DNA of 64,000 bases from Bradyrhizobium iriomotense (GCF_018129405.1 NZ_JAFCLP010000003.1:1-64000), one strand, 5' to 3'; shown: positions 40,960-49,584, numbered from the stretch's first letter. Numbers and translations are program-made. The notes: generated from the letters alone by a model not told the origin.

Positions 40960-41952
40960 ATGAGTTCTCTCCGCCCTTTTTTCCCGACGGCATGGCTGGC
41001 TGTATCGGCAGCGGCAGCGCTGCTGTTGCTGACGCCGATGTCGCAATCGCGCGCGCAGGCACAAGCCGCGCAGGCGACGCAAGCGCCGGCGCAAACCGCT
41101 AATCCCGCTCCCGCATCGCCCTCCCAGACCACGGTCGCCGTGACGTCTCCCGAGCAGCGCGGCATCACCGCGCGCGCCATCGACAAGGTGAAGCAAGTCG
41201 CGAAATCCGCCGGCGACATCTTCAGCCGCGTGCCCTGCCTGCCGCCGAAGGGCGGCTCGAAGACGATGGGCTCGCTGCCGCATGTCGCCGCCAAGCTCGT
41301 CGCCGGCCAGCCCGTCGTGATCGTCGCGTTCGGCTCGTCGTCGACCGCCGGCTACGGCGCGAGCTCGCCCGATTTCAACTATCCGAACCGTCTCGCCGCA
41401 CAGCTACGCCGGCACTATCCGACCGCCAACATCACCGTCGTCAATGCCGGCGTCGGCGGCGAGGACGCGCCCGAGATGATGAAGCGCCTGCAGACGCAGG
41501 TGATCGACGTGCATCCAGACATGGTGATCTGGCAGGTCGGCACCAACGCCGTGCTGCGCAATCTCGATCCCGCCGATACCGCCAAGCTGGTCGAGGACGG
41601 CATCTCCCGCATCCAGTCCGCCGGCGGCGCCGACATCGTGCTGGTCGATCCGCAATATTCGCCCGCCGTCAATCAGCGTGCCGAGAGCGCCGGCAAGATG
41701 ATCAAGTTGCTCGGCAAGGTCGCCGAGCTCCGCAAGGTCGGCATCTTCCCGCGCTTCGAGGTGATGCGCGACTGGCACGAGAACCAATCGATCCCGGTCG
41801 AGAGCTTCGTGATCGCCGACGGCCTGCACATGAACGATTGGGGCTATGCCTGCTTCGCCCAGCTCCTCGGCGACGACATCATCCGCTCCGTCGGCCAGAT
41901 CAAGCTCGGGGTGAACGTGCCGGCCGATGTGAGAACGTATCGGCCGATGTAG
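40960..41952 (+). CDS. SGNH-hydrolase family periplasmic protein
   Basis: A 330-residue protein with an N-terminal signal or anchor (AWLAVSAAAALLLLTPMSQS) and an Ala/Gln-rich linker to residue 60. The SGNH blocks are intact: VIVAFGSSSTAGYG (Ser, block I), NAGVGGEDA (Gly, block II), WQVGTNAVLR (Asn, block III) and VIADGLHMNDWG (Asp and His, block V). Such enzymes add or remove acyl groups on polysaccharides. Location after opgC and its degenerate paralogue points to acylated periplasmic glucan or lipopolysaccharide as substrate. Confidence 0.78.
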   Translation: MSSLRPFFPTAWLAVSAAAALLLLTPMSQSRAQAQAAQATQAPAQTANPAPASPSQTTVAVTSPEQRGITARAIDKVKQVAKSAGDIFSRVPCLPPKGGSKTMGSLPHVAAKLVAGQPVVIVAFGSSSTAGYGASSPDFNYPNRLAAQLRRHYPTANITVVNAGVGGEDAPEMMKRLQTQVIDVHPDMVIWQVGTNAVLRNLDPADTAKLVEDGISRIQSAGGADIVLVDPQYSPAVNQRAESAGKMIKLLGKVAELRKVGIFPRFEVMRDWHENQSIPVESFVIADGLHMNDWGYACFAQLLGDDIIRSVGQIKLGVNVPADVRTYRPM

Positions 41953-41963
41953 GGCTCGGTGCC

Positions 41964-42063
41964 GTAGGGTGGGCAAAGGCGCGCTCTTCGCGCGCCGTGC
42001 CCACCATCTATCGGCATTGAGATCGTGATTGGTGGGCACGCTGCGCTTTGCCCACCCTACGAT
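41964..42063. repeat. Dispersed repeat, family D copy 2
   Basis: CGTAGGGTGGGCAAAGGCGC and GCGCTTTGCCCACCCTACG arms; interior CGTGCCCACCATC and TGGTGGGCACGC. Same design as 38215-38305. Directly followed by a family C repeat. Confidence 0.75.
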
Positions 42064-42071
42064 TCCATCCA

Positions 42072-42212
42072 TCGTCGTCCCGGCGAAGGCCGGGACCCAT
42101 ACCGCGTGATCTATCGATGAAGTGCGGTGTCAGTACGGCAGACCGCTTAATTCTCAGTCTTCGCCAAACCGCTTTCTGTGGTTATGGGTCCCGGCCTTCG
42201 CCGGGACGACAC
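42072..42212. repeat. Dispersed repeat, family C copy 6
   Basis: Nearly the same as copy 1 at 5638: TCGTCCCGGCGAAGGCCGG arms, CCCATACCGCGTGATCTATC, AGTCTTCGCCAAACCGC and GTGGTTATGGGTCCCGG. It ends five bases before the metZ stop codon. Confidence 0.78.
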
Positions 42213-42216
42213 AACC

Positions 42217-43401
42217 TCACGCCTTCTCCAGCGCCGCGGTGAGATCTTCGATCAGATCATCCGCATGCTCCAGCCCCGCCGAGAAGCGGATGAAACCTTC
42301 GCTGATGCCGAGCGCGGCGCGGTCTTCCGGTTTCAGGCGCTGATGCGTCGTGGTGGCCGGATGCGTGACGAGGCTCTTGGCGTCGCCGAGATTGTTCGAG
42401 ATCTTCGCAAGCTTGAGCTCGTTGAGCACGCGGAACGCGGCCGCCTTGCCGCCCTTCACCTCGAAGCCGACCAGCGTCGAGCCGCCGCGCATCTGCTTCT
42501 TCACGAGAGCTGCCTGCGGATGATCGGCGCGGCCGGGATAGACCAGCCGCGAGATCTTGGGATGGCTCGCCAGCACCTCGGCAACGCGGCCCGCGGTGTC
42601 GGTCTGCGCGCGCACACGCACGCCCAGCGTCTCCAGGCCCTTGAGCAGGACCCAGGCGTTGAACGGCGAGATCGACGGGCCGGTCTGGCGCATGAAATTA
42701 TGCAGGTGCTCGGCGATGAACGCTTCCGAGGACAGGATGATGCCGCCGAGGCACCGGCCCTGGCCGTCGATATGCTTGGTCGCGGAGTAGACGACGACGT
42801 CGGCGCCCAGCGCCAGCGGGCTCTGCCAGATCGGGGTGGCGAACACGTTGTCGACGACGAGCCGCGCGCCGCCACTGTGCGCGATCTCGGCAATGCCGGG
42901 AATGTCGAGCACGTCAAGCGTCGGGTTGGTCGGGCTCTCCAGGAAGAACGTCTTGGTGTTCGGCCGAAGCGCCCGCTGCCACTGGTCGAGATTGGCTCCG
43001 TCGACCAGCGTGGTCTCGATGCCGTAACGCGGCAGGAGGTCCTGGATGACGTAAAGGCACGAGCCGAACAGCGCGCGCGAGGCGACCACATGATCGCCGG
43101 CTTTGAGCGGCGCCAGGATCGCGGTCGTCACCGCCGCCATGCCGGTTGCCGCCGAGCGGGCGGCCTCGGCGCCCTCGAGCTCGATCATGCGGCGCTCGAA
43201 CATCGCAATGGTCGGGTTCGAATAACGCGAATAGATGAAGCCGGGGTCCTCACCCTTGAACCGCGCCTCGCACTCCTCGGCGCTGTTGTAGACATAGCCC
43301 TGCGTCAAAAACAGCGCCTCCGACGTCTCGCCATATTGCGAGCGCAGGGTGCCGGAATGGACCAGGCGGGTTTCGGGGCGGTAAGCAGGCGACTTCGACA
43401 T
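42217..43401 (-). CDS. metZ: O-succinylhomoserine sulfhydrylase MetZ
   Basis: A 394-residue PLP enzyme of the Cys/Met metabolism family that makes homocysteine directly from O-succinylhomoserine and sulfide. Landmarks are YSRYSNPTIAMFERRM near 58, the VVDNVFATPI block near 180, the PLP lysine in VVYSATKHIDGQGR near 205 and ISNNLGDAKSLVTHPATTTH near 335. The ATG at 43401 follows GGAGG with five-base spacing and is preferred over the ATG at 43416. A SAM-II riboswitch and terminator precede it. Confidence 0.92.
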   Translation of the reverse strand: MSKSPAYRPETRLVHSGTLRSQYGETSEALFLTQGYVYNSAEECEARFKGEDPGFIYSRYSNPTIAMFERRMIELEGAEAARSAATGMAAVTTAILAPLKAGDHVVASRALFGSCLYVIQDLLPRYGIETTLVDGANLDQWQRALRPNTKTFFLESPTNPTLDVLDIPGIAEIAHSGGARLVVDNVFATPIWQSPLALGADVVVYSATKHIDGQGRCLGGIILSSEAFIAEHLHNFMRQTGPSISPFNAWVLLKGLETLGVRVRAQTDTAGRVAEVLASHPKISRLVYPGRADHPQAALVKKQMRGGSTLVGFEVKGGKAAAFRVLNELKLAKISNNLGDAKSLVTHPATTTHQRLKPEDRAALGISEGFIRFSAGLEHADDLIEDLTAALEKA

Positions 43402-43440
43402 AGGACCCTCCGACATGACCGTTCATGCGAAAACGGTCAC

Positions 43441-43473
43441 AAAAAAACCGGCCTGGATATCTCCACTGGCCGG
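43441..43473 (-). terminator. Riboswitch-linked terminator before metZ
   Basis: On the minus strand CCGGCC and GGCCGG (43448-43473) close a hairpin with an inner TGGA/TCCA pair, followed by seven T residues (43441-43447). The CCCGGCC arm can instead pair with GGCCGGG near 43487-43493, forming an antiterminator. This is the expression platform of the SAM-II element. Confidence 0.75.
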
Positions 43474-43495
43474 GATCACAGAGGTCCCCGGCCTG

Positions 43496-43552
43496 TTTAG
43501 CGATTTATTTAACGTGGCTGCAAGCCGGCCGGCTCAAATCACCACGGGATAA
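43496..43552 (-). ncRNA. SAM-II riboswitch (metA/metZ motif)
   Basis: Read leftward, the segment matches the SAM-II consensus: GTGGTGATTTG, a GCCGGCCGGC hairpin, CTTGCAGCCACG, TTAAATAAA and CGCTAAA. CGTGG (43541-43545 side) pairs with CCACG, and the 3' CGCTAAA closes the pseudoknot. SAM-II is confined largely to alphaproteobacteria and precedes metA or metZ, as here. When SAM is abundant, the downstream terminator should form and metZ expression fall. Confidence 0.92.
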
Positions 43553-43635
43553 GTGATGCTCATATTCCGCAATGCCCTTTCCGTCAAGGCGTCCATCGGC
43601 TAGCCCTGAAAGACTCGTATTTTCCGCATGTCCGG

Positions 43636-44772
43636 ATGCGTTTGACCCCAGATGAGGACCCCCGGTTGAGTTTCACGGTCGCCGCCGACGCCAATGGAAT
43701 CCTGCCCGACCGCATGATCGCGGCGATGGCGGAGGCGGGGCTCATCCTGCCCGCCTACGACTTCGTCGAAAGCCAGATCCAGCCGGCGAGCCTCGACCTG
43801 CGCCTCGGCGACATCGCCTACCGCGTCCGCGCCAGCTTCCTGCCCGGGCCCGGCGCCACCGTCGCCGAGCGCATCGACGAATTGAAGCTGCACGAGTTCG
43901 GCCTCGCCGACGGCGCGGTGCTGGAGACCAACTGCGTCTACATCGTGCCGCTGCTCGAGAGCCTGGCGCTGCCGCCGGAGATCGTCGCAGCCGCAAATCC
44001 GAAAAGCTCGACCGGCCGGCTCGACGTCTTCACCCGCGTCATCGCCGACGGCACCCGCCGCTTCGACATGATCGGCGCCGGCTATCATGGCCCGCTCTAT
44101 GCCGAGATCAGCCCGAAGACGTTTCCGGTGCTGGTGCGCGAGGGCTCGCGCCTGTCGCAGGTGCGCTTCCGCACTGGGGATGCCATTCTCAATGCCGACG
44201 AGCTCGATGCGCTGCATGCCACTGAGCGCCTCGTCGACGTCGACGATGCCGACCTCTCCGGCGGCGTTGCCGTCTCCGTCGATCTCTCGGGCGAGAAGGC
44301 CAATGGCTTCGTCGGCTACCGCGCCAAGCGCCACACCGGCGTCGTCGACGTCGATCGCCGTGCCGGCTATGCGGTGGAGGATTTCTGGGAGCCGATCTCG
44401 GCCCGTCCCGACGGCAGTCTGATCCTCGACCCCGGCGAGTTCTACATCCTCGCCTCGAAAGAGGCCGTGCAGGTGCCGCCCGACTACGCCGCGGAGATGG
44501 TGCCGTTCGATCCCTTGGTCGGCGAATTCCGCGTGCACTATGCCGGCTTCTTCGATCCCGGCTTCGGCTATGCCGGTGCGGGCGGGCAGGGCGCGCGCGC
44601 CGTGCTCGAAGTGCGCTCGCGCGAAGTGCCGTTCATCCTCGAGCACGGCCAGATCGTCGGCCGCCTCGTCTACGAAAAGATGCTGGCGCGCCCCGACGCC
44701 ATGTACGGCCAGCGCATCGGCTCCAACTACCAGGCGCAGGGGTTGAAGCTGAGCAAGCATTTCCGGGTGTAG
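43636..44772 (+). CDS. dcd: dCTP deaminase, long alphaproteobacterial type
   Basis: A 378-residue 2'-deoxycytidine-5'-triphosphate deaminase, about twice the length of the enterobacterial Dcd, as expected for the two-domain form. The first domain shows ESQIQPASLDLRLGDIAYRV near 45 and NPKSSTGRLDVFTRVI near 120, the second a repeat-like LEVRSREVPFILEHGQIVGRL near 335. It makes dUTP for thymidylate synthesis. The ATG at 43636 has no strong ribosome site, and a TTG at 43666 would be possible. Confidence 0.85.
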   Translation: MRLTPDEDPRLSFTVAADANGILPDRMIAAMAEAGLILPAYDFVESQIQPASLDLRLGDIAYRVRASFLPGPGATVAERIDELKLHEFGLADGAVLETNCVYIVPLLESLALPPEIVAAANPKSSTGRLDVFTRVIADGTRRFDMIGAGYHGPLYAEISPKTFPVLVREGSRLSQVRFRTGDAILNADELDALHATERLVDVDDADLSGGVAVSVDLSGEKANGFVGYRAKRHTGVVDVDRRAGYAVEDFWEPISARPDGSLILDPGEFYILASKEAVQVPPDYAAEMVPFDPLVGEFRVHYAGFFDPGFGYAGAGGQGARAVLEVRSREVPFILEHGQIVGRLVYEKMLARPDAMYGQRIGSNYQAQGLKLSKHFRV

Positions 44773-44779
44773 CGATATT

Positions 44780-44853
44780 CCGTAGCCCGGATGAGCGCAG
44801 CGACATCCGGGAACAGTATCCCCGCATATCGCTTCGCTCATGGCGGGCTACGA
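44780..44853. repeat. Dispersed repeat, family E copy 2
   Basis: GTAGCCCGGATGAGCG and CGCTCATGGCGGGCTACG arms with ACATCCGGGAACAGTATCCC inside. Shorter than copy 1 at 11266 and directly followed by a family G repeat. Confidence 0.65.
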
Positions 44854-44855
44854 TT

Positions 44856-44962
44856 TGTCATTCCCCGCGAAAGCGGGGAATCCAGTACGCCGCGGCCTCT
44901 CGATTCAATCACGATCGTCTCTGGAATACTGGATCGCCCGGTCTTCGCCGGGCGATGACACC
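44856..44962. repeat. Dispersed repeat, family G copy 2
   Basis: TGTCATTCCCCGCGAAAGCG and GTCTTCGCCGGGCGATGACA arms with ATCCAGTACGCCGCGGCCTC and CTGGAATACTGGAT blocks. It is the inverted counterpart of 8232-8334. Confidence 0.7.
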
Positions 44963-45033
44963 GAGCTTGTGGTGTGTTGCGCCGTCCCATCCGCGATGAC
45001 ACACTCCCGCAAAACAACAAGCCGGGAGCGAAC

Positions 45034-46086
45034 ATGACCGCGCCAGCAGACGCCGCGCAGGAAGCCCAATGGAAGCGCTGGCGCGCGGTCGCCGATCTCT
45101 ATCACGCCTATTTCACCGGCCTCATCCTCACCGTCGTCACGCGCCGCGGCACGAGCGATGCGGCGGAGTTCGTCTTCCGCGTGTTCCGTCGTCAGCAGCA
45201 GGAGCGCTTCTTGCCTGGTTTGCAAAAGCTCGGACTCAGCCATCTGCCGCCGGCGGTGGCCGCTGCACAATATCACTATCTCTCCAACTGGATCGGCGGC
45301 GTGCATGTCGAATACATGTATGAGAGCGACACCAAGGCCTGGATCCGCTATCCGCCGCCGCGCTGGATCTGGAAGGGCACCGCGATCTGCGGCGTGCCGG
45401 GCGAGGTCAGTCGCGCGATGCTGCGCGGCTGGCACGCCAACAACGGCGTTGCGCTCGGCGATCTCCGCCTCGGCTTCGTCTGCACCAAGCAGAGCGTCGA
45501 CGGTCAGGACGGGCTCGAAGGCTATTACCATCAATACGACCACCCGCTCGAGCTCGATCAGCGGCTCGTGTTCGCGCGGCATGTGGAAGCGCCGCTGTTC
45601 GACGCCAAGACCGCGCCGGCATTGCCGGTCGCGAGCTGGCCGAAGCCGCGGCTGGAAAAGGCCTATCGCAATTACGCGATGGAATATGTCCGCACCGCCG
45701 CGCCCGTGATGGTGCAGCTGTTCGGCCCCGAGGACGCCGGCTATCTCCTGCACCTCACCGGCAAGCTGATCGGAATGCAATATTTCGACGAGGTCGCGAC
45801 AGCGCTGTCGATGACCCGCGGCGGCGCGAGCGAGTTCACATCGTTCCTGAACGCGCTGTTCGCCGCGCAGGATGACGCGGCCGAGACGACGCAGTCCGAA
45901 GGTGTGTTCGAAATCCGTCAGCAGAGCTGGAAGCTGATGGACGACGTCGCCGACTATCACCGCGCCTGCGCCAAGGTGCTGGAAGGATTGTTCGAAGGGC
46001 TCGCCGCGGGCTGCGGCCGGCACATCTGCGTGCATCTGCGTCCGACCCCGGGCGGTCGCCCGCCGCTGGTGTGGACCATCGAGTAG
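45034..46086 (+). CDS. Unidentified 350-residue protein
   Basis: A soluble 350-residue protein beginning MTAPADAAQEAQWKRWRAVA. I do not recognise a family with confidence. It has an N-terminal helical part (to about 85), a central region rich in aromatic residues (YHYLSNWIGGVHVEYMYESD, WIRYPPPRWIWKG, about 85-125), and a C-terminal helical part ending near GRHICVHLRPTP. There is no signal peptide or membrane span. The ATG at 45034 follows GGGAGCG. It is monocistronic, flanked by repeats on both sides. The central layout faintly recalls cyclic-amide hydrolase (ATC hydrolase) or V4R-type proteins, but no catalytic motif can be asserted. Confidence 0.65.
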   Translation: MTAPADAAQEAQWKRWRAVADLYHAYFTGLILTVVTRRGTSDAAEFVFRVFRRQQQERFLPGLQKLGLSHLPPAVAAAQYHYLSNWIGGVHVEYMYESDTKAWIRYPPPRWIWKGTAICGVPGEVSRAMLRGWHANNGVALGDLRLGFVCTKQSVDGQDGLEGYYHQYDHPLELDQRLVFARHVEAPLFDAKTAPALPVASWPKPRLEKAYRNYAMEYVRTAAPVMVQLFGPEDAGYLLHLTGKLIGMQYFDEVATALSMTRGGASEFTSFLNALFAAQDDAAETTQSEGVFEIRQQSWKLMDDVADYHRACAKVLEGLFEGLAAGCGRHICVHLRPTPGGRPPLVWTIE

Positions 46087-46107
46087 GCGATGCTGTCGCG
46101 ACGCAGT

Positions 46108-46256
46108 TCGCCTCTCCCCGCGTGCGGGGAGAGGCCGGAATTTGCGAAGCAAATTCCGGGTGAGGGGGAGTCTCCGCGAGGGCAGCTGTCACCGAATTTG
46201 CGGAAGCAGCCCCTCACCCCACCCTCTCCCCGTAAGAACGGGGAGAGGGAGAGAAA
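46108..46256. repeat. Dispersed repeat, family B copy 2
   Basis: Same plan as 9798-9946: CGCCTCTCCCCGCGTGCGGG hairpin, variable AATTTGCGAAGCAAATT palindrome, GGGTGAGGGGGAGTCTCCGC, then CCCCTCACCCCACCCTCTCC and an end hairpin CCCCGTAAGAACGGGG. Confidence 0.78.
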
Positions 46257-46419
46257 GGAGATTGAAATGCGCTGCCGCAGGGCACGCCTGCGCTCTGCGC
46301 AGGAGGAATCGGCAATCGTCGTGCTAACAAGCCTCACGCTGCGTCTTTCGCGCGAACAAAGCTATTGGCACACCAAGTGATTGCCGCGCCGCAAATGGCG
46401 CCTGCGTCCGGGGGAGGAC

Positions 46420-47871
46420 ATGTCCGACATCGCCGAAATCCCGGTCGATGAGCAAGAGCGCCCGCTGCCGCCGCCCCCGCCTCCAGTGAAGAGCGCGCTG
46501 ACCGACGGGCCGATCCTGCGCACGCTGCTCTCCCTCGCCTGGCCGAACGTGATCGCGCTATCGGCCGGCACCTGCACGGTGATCGCGGAGACCTCCTATA
46601 TCGGCCGGCTCGGCGTCGAGGCACTGGCGGCGATGGCGCTGGTGTTTCCGACAGTGATCCTGACCATGACCATGTCCGGCGGCGCCATGGGCGGCGCGGT
46701 GGCGTCCGCCATCGCACGCGCGCTCGGCGCCGGCGACCGCGAGCGGGCCGGCACGCTTGCCATGCATGCGATGCTGATCGGCATCAGCTTCGGCCTCGTC
46801 TTCATGCTGGGCATGTTGATCTTCGGGCCGAGGGTGCTCGAAATGCTCGGCGGCCGCGGCGATGTGCTGACGCATGCGATCGCCTACACGCAGGTGTTCT
46901 TCGGCGGCGCCGTGCTGCCCTGGCTGCTCAACACCATGGCGGGCGTGTTGCGCGGCACCGGCAACATGAAACTGCCGTCGTTCCTCATCCTCAACTCTGC
47001 GGCCTGGCAGATCGTGCTCGGCGGCACGCTCGGTCTCGGGCTCGGCCCGGTGCCGCAGCTCGGCATGCGCGGCGTCGCGGCCGGCGCGCTGATCGCCTAC
47101 ACCATGAACATCTGCATCATGGGCTGGTACCTGTTCTCCGGCCGCGCGCGGATCGCACTGAGGCTGCGCGGCCTGCGCATCCAATGGGCGATGTTCTTCG
47201 ACATCCTCAAGGTCGGCGCCATCGCCTGCTTCTCGCCGCTGCAATCGGTGCTGACGATCTCGATCTTCACCCACATGCTGGCGAAGTTCGGCACGGCGAT
47301 CCTCGCCGGCTACGGCGTCGGCGCGCGGCTGGAATTCCTGCTGACCTCGATCGCGTTCTCGTTCGGCATTGCCTGCGTGCCGATGGTCGGAATGGCGATC
47401 GGCGCGGGCCGCATCGCGCGGGCCCGGCGCATCGCCTGGATCGCCAGTGCCGCCGCCTTCGTCGCCGTCGGCGCGCCGGCATGCCTCGTTGCGATCTTCC
47501 CCGATCTCTGGGTCAACATCTTCACCGACAGCGCGGCTGTGCGCGCCGCGAGCCATCAATATCTCTCGACGGTCGGGCCGTTCTACGCGTTCTTCGGCCT
47601 TGCAACGACGATGTATTTCTCCTCGCAAGGTGCGGCGAAGGTGATCGGCCCGGTGTTGGCGCAGACCGCGCGGCTGATCTACATCTCGGCCGCCGGCTGG
47701 TGGCTCATGACTCACGAGGCCACCGCGCAGAGCTTCTTCTGGCTGGCCGCGAGCTCGATGGTCGTGCTCGGCCTGCTGTCCTGCTCCAGCGTCGTGCTGA
47801 CGCGCTGGGGACCGCGCGAGGGCAAGCCCGCGATCAGGCCGGCCCTGTCGGGCGCGGCGGATAGAGCATGA
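46420..47871 (+). CDS. MATE-family efflux transporter
   Basis: A 483-residue multidrug-and-toxin-extrusion transporter with about twelve membrane segments and two homologous halves (starting near residues 35 and 255). Visible are SLAWPNVIALSAGTCTVIAE and the FGTAILAGYGVGARLEFLLT block at the start of the second half. A 35-residue Pro-rich cytoplasmic lead precedes the first helix. The ATG at 46420 follows GGGGGAGG. Substrate unknown; drug or metabolite export by cation antiport is typical. Confidence 0.85.
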   Translation: MSDIAEIPVDEQERPLPPPPPPVKSALTDGPILRTLLSLAWPNVIALSAGTCTVIAETSYIGRLGVEALAAMALVFPTVILTMTMSGGAMGGAVASAIARALGAGDRERAGTLAMHAMLIGISFGLVFMLGMLIFGPRVLEMLGGRGDVLTHAIAYTQVFFGGAVLPWLLNTMAGVLRGTGNMKLPSFLILNSAAWQIVLGGTLGLGLGPVPQLGMRGVAAGALIAYTMNICIMGWYLFSGRARIALRLRGLRIQWAMFFDILKVGAIACFSPLQSVLTISIFTHMLAKFGTAILAGYGVGARLEFLLTSIAFSFGIACVPMVGMAIGAGRIARARRIAWIASAAAFVAVGAPACLVAIFPDLWVNIFTDSAAVRAASHQYLSTVGPFYAFFGLATTMYFSSQGAAKVIGPVLAQTARLIYISAAGWWLMTHEATAQSFFWLAASSMVVLGLLSCSSVVLTRWGPREGKPAIRPALSGAADRA

Positions 47872-47986
47872 TCCGGACCCGAAGGGCGGCGTTAGCGCAA
47901 AGTGTGCAGCGGTTTTCCGAGACGATCATGCTCAAACAACAACCTAAGGCGCGATGATGATTTGTCCCAATCTCATCGCGCTTTAG
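47864..47986. repeat. Dispersed palindromic repeat, family A copy 2
   Basis: Reverse complement of copy 1 at 1861: GCATGATC/GATCATGC module (47866-47931) first, then a GCGCGATGA/TCATCGCGC module (47949-47981). Its edge overlaps the MATE gene stop codon, so it probably also ends that transcript. Confidence 0.75.
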
Positions 47987-48127
47987 GACGCGCGCCGGAT
48001 CTTTGTTTCTGGATGTTTCCGTCGGTTGCCTGGCAATGCCCGGTAACCGACGCTGCACTGTGCCGAAGGCTCCGCGCCAGCTCCTGGCGACAATTTCGCC
48101 GCGAGTTCATCAGCACGGAAAGCCTCC

Positions 48128-48802
48128 ATGACCTCGATTTCGGCGCTCTCCTCCCACCATCACCACACATCGCCGTTGCAGCGACTGCAGGATGAACTGC
48201 AGGCGGAAGTCAGTTCCGGCGCGATCAGCGCGTCCGATCAGACGGCGCTGTCGTCCGCGCTCAGTGACATCGATTCCGCCCTGCAATCGAGCAGCGCGAG
48301 CGATCAATCCAGCGGCGGCAGATTATCGCCCGACGAGTTCGCATCGAAGATCGACGATCTCATCCAGCAGGAAGTGTCGACCGGTAAGCTGACCGACCAG
48401 CAGGCCACCGAGCTGCAAGGCATCTTCAAGGCGGCGTTCTCGCAAGGCCCCGGCGGGCCAGGCGGCGCCGGCGGACCGCCCCTTGGGCCGCCGCCGTCCG
48501 ACGGCTCTTCGGCCAGCAGCACCGACGGTTCGTCGAGCGGCAATCCGCTGGTGGATTTGCTTCAGCAATTCCTTCAGTCGCTGACCAGCTCGCTCACGGA
48601 TTCGACCTCGTCCAGCACAACGGGATCCGGCGACACGACGACCGCGAGCAGCACGGACAGCTCGTCGAGCAGTACGTCGGCGACCGAGTTGCTGCAGCAA
48701 TTCCTTCAGTCGCTGAAGGACTCGCTCACGGAATCAACCTACAGCGCGACGCAATCAAGCGCCCCTTCGCTGTCCGGCGTTCTGCTCAACGACCGGATCT
48801 GA
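48128..48802 (+). CDS. Ser/Thr-rich low-complexity protein with internal duplication
   Basis: A 224-residue protein without a signal peptide. Residues 1-105 hold two related acidic helices (LQDELQAEVSSGAISASDQT and IDDLIQQEVSTGKLTDQQAT), then a Gly/Pro tract. From 130 on, the segment LLQQFLQSLTSSLTDST recurs as LLQQFLQSLKDSLTEST, joined by long Ser/Thr/Gly runs. The DNA of the two copies is nearly identical over about 20 bases. No family recognised; the paired-helix motifs resemble EF-hand-less calcium-sensor or adhesin-linker proteins only superficially. The start has a GGAAAG site. Confidence 0.7.
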   Translation: MTSISALSSHHHHTSPLQRLQDELQAEVSSGAISASDQTALSSALSDIDSALQSSSASDQSSGGRLSPDEFASKIDDLIQQEVSTGKLTDQQATELQGIFKAAFSQGPGGPGGAGGPPLGPPPSDGSSASSTDGSSSGNPLVDLLQQFLQSLTSSLTDSTSSSTTGSGDTTTASSTDSSSSSTSATELLQQFLQSLKDSLTESTYSATQSSAPSLSGVLLNDRI

Positions 48803-48911
48803 TACCGGCGGCGCTCCATCCGCCGGCCCGGCGCAACCATCCTTCGTCCCCCGCGAAGGGTGGTTGCCTCGTTGCCGGAGTTGCGACGCCGCGGCGATAT
48901 GCCGACCCGCC

Positions 48912-49388
48912 TTAGCGACGCCTGTGGCGGCGATGACCACCGCCGCCGACATTGGCGAGCCGCATCAATTGCGGGATCATCGCCATCATGTCGCTGCCAC
49001 CTGAACCGCCGAGCATGCCCATGATGTCGCCGCCGCCCATGCCGCCGAGGCCGGTCGGCACGCTTCCGCCCATCGGCGCGTAGCCGCCGTAATTCGGCGC
49101 GCCAAAGCCGGCGCCGAAATTGCCGCCGCCCATCATGCCGCCGAGCCCGCCGCCGCCGTTCTCCATCATGCGGCTCATCATCGGACCCATGGTCTGCATC
49201 AGCATGGCGAAGCGGCGCTTGCCCATCTTCGCCTTCATCATCTCCAGCATCGGCGCCATCTGGGTCATCATGTCCTCGCCGCCGGCACCACCGCCGCCGA
49301 GGAACTGCGCCTTTGCCGGCACACTCGACATCGAAAACAGCAGCAGCACGGCGGCCGCCTGACAGATCACCTTGTCCGCACCTCTCAT
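48912..49388 (-). CDS. Secreted Gly/Met-rich hypothetical protein
   Basis: A 158-residue protein with a signal peptide (MRGADKVICQAAAVLLLFSM ending at Ala-Lys-Ala). The mature part has a Met-rich helix (MMTQMAPMLEMMKAKMGKRR), a Gly/Asn/Tyr-rich tract and a basic end of alternating His and Arg. The ATG at 49388 has a GAGGAG ribosome site; the longer frame to 49703 overlaps a repeat and is rejected. The many Met and His residues could bind metal, but no family is recognised. Confidence 0.65.
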   Translation of the reverse strand: MRGADKVICQAAAVLLLFSMSSVPAKAQFLGGGGAGGEDMMTQMAPMLEMMKAKMGKRRFAMLMQTMGPMMSRMMENGGGGLGGMMGGGNFGAGFGAPNYGGYAPMGGSVPTGLGGMGGGDIMGMLGGSGGSDMMAMIPQLMRLANVGGGGHRRHRRR

Positions 49389-49496
49389 GGCATGCTCCTC
49401 GCGTGCGTGGCACCGCCGGGAGAGCGGAGCCAACCGGACGCACGCGGGCATGGTTACGGCCGGCGAGGGTGCGGCTCTGTGAAAAACATCACGCAA

Positions 49497-49583
49497 GCGA
49501 GCATGATCCGGAAAAGTGTGCAGCGGTTTTCCCTCGCGACAAACGCGGGACGCGTTTGCGCGGAGATCATGCTCAAACAAAGA
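49497..49583. repeat. Dispersed palindromic repeat, family A copy 3 (one module)
   Basis: GCATGATC (49501-49508) and GATCATGC (49565-49572) bound the module, with CGGAAAAGTGTGCAGCGGTT inside and an extra ACGCGGGACGCGTTTGCGCG insertion not present in the other copies. Confidence 0.7.
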
Positions 49584-49584
49584 G

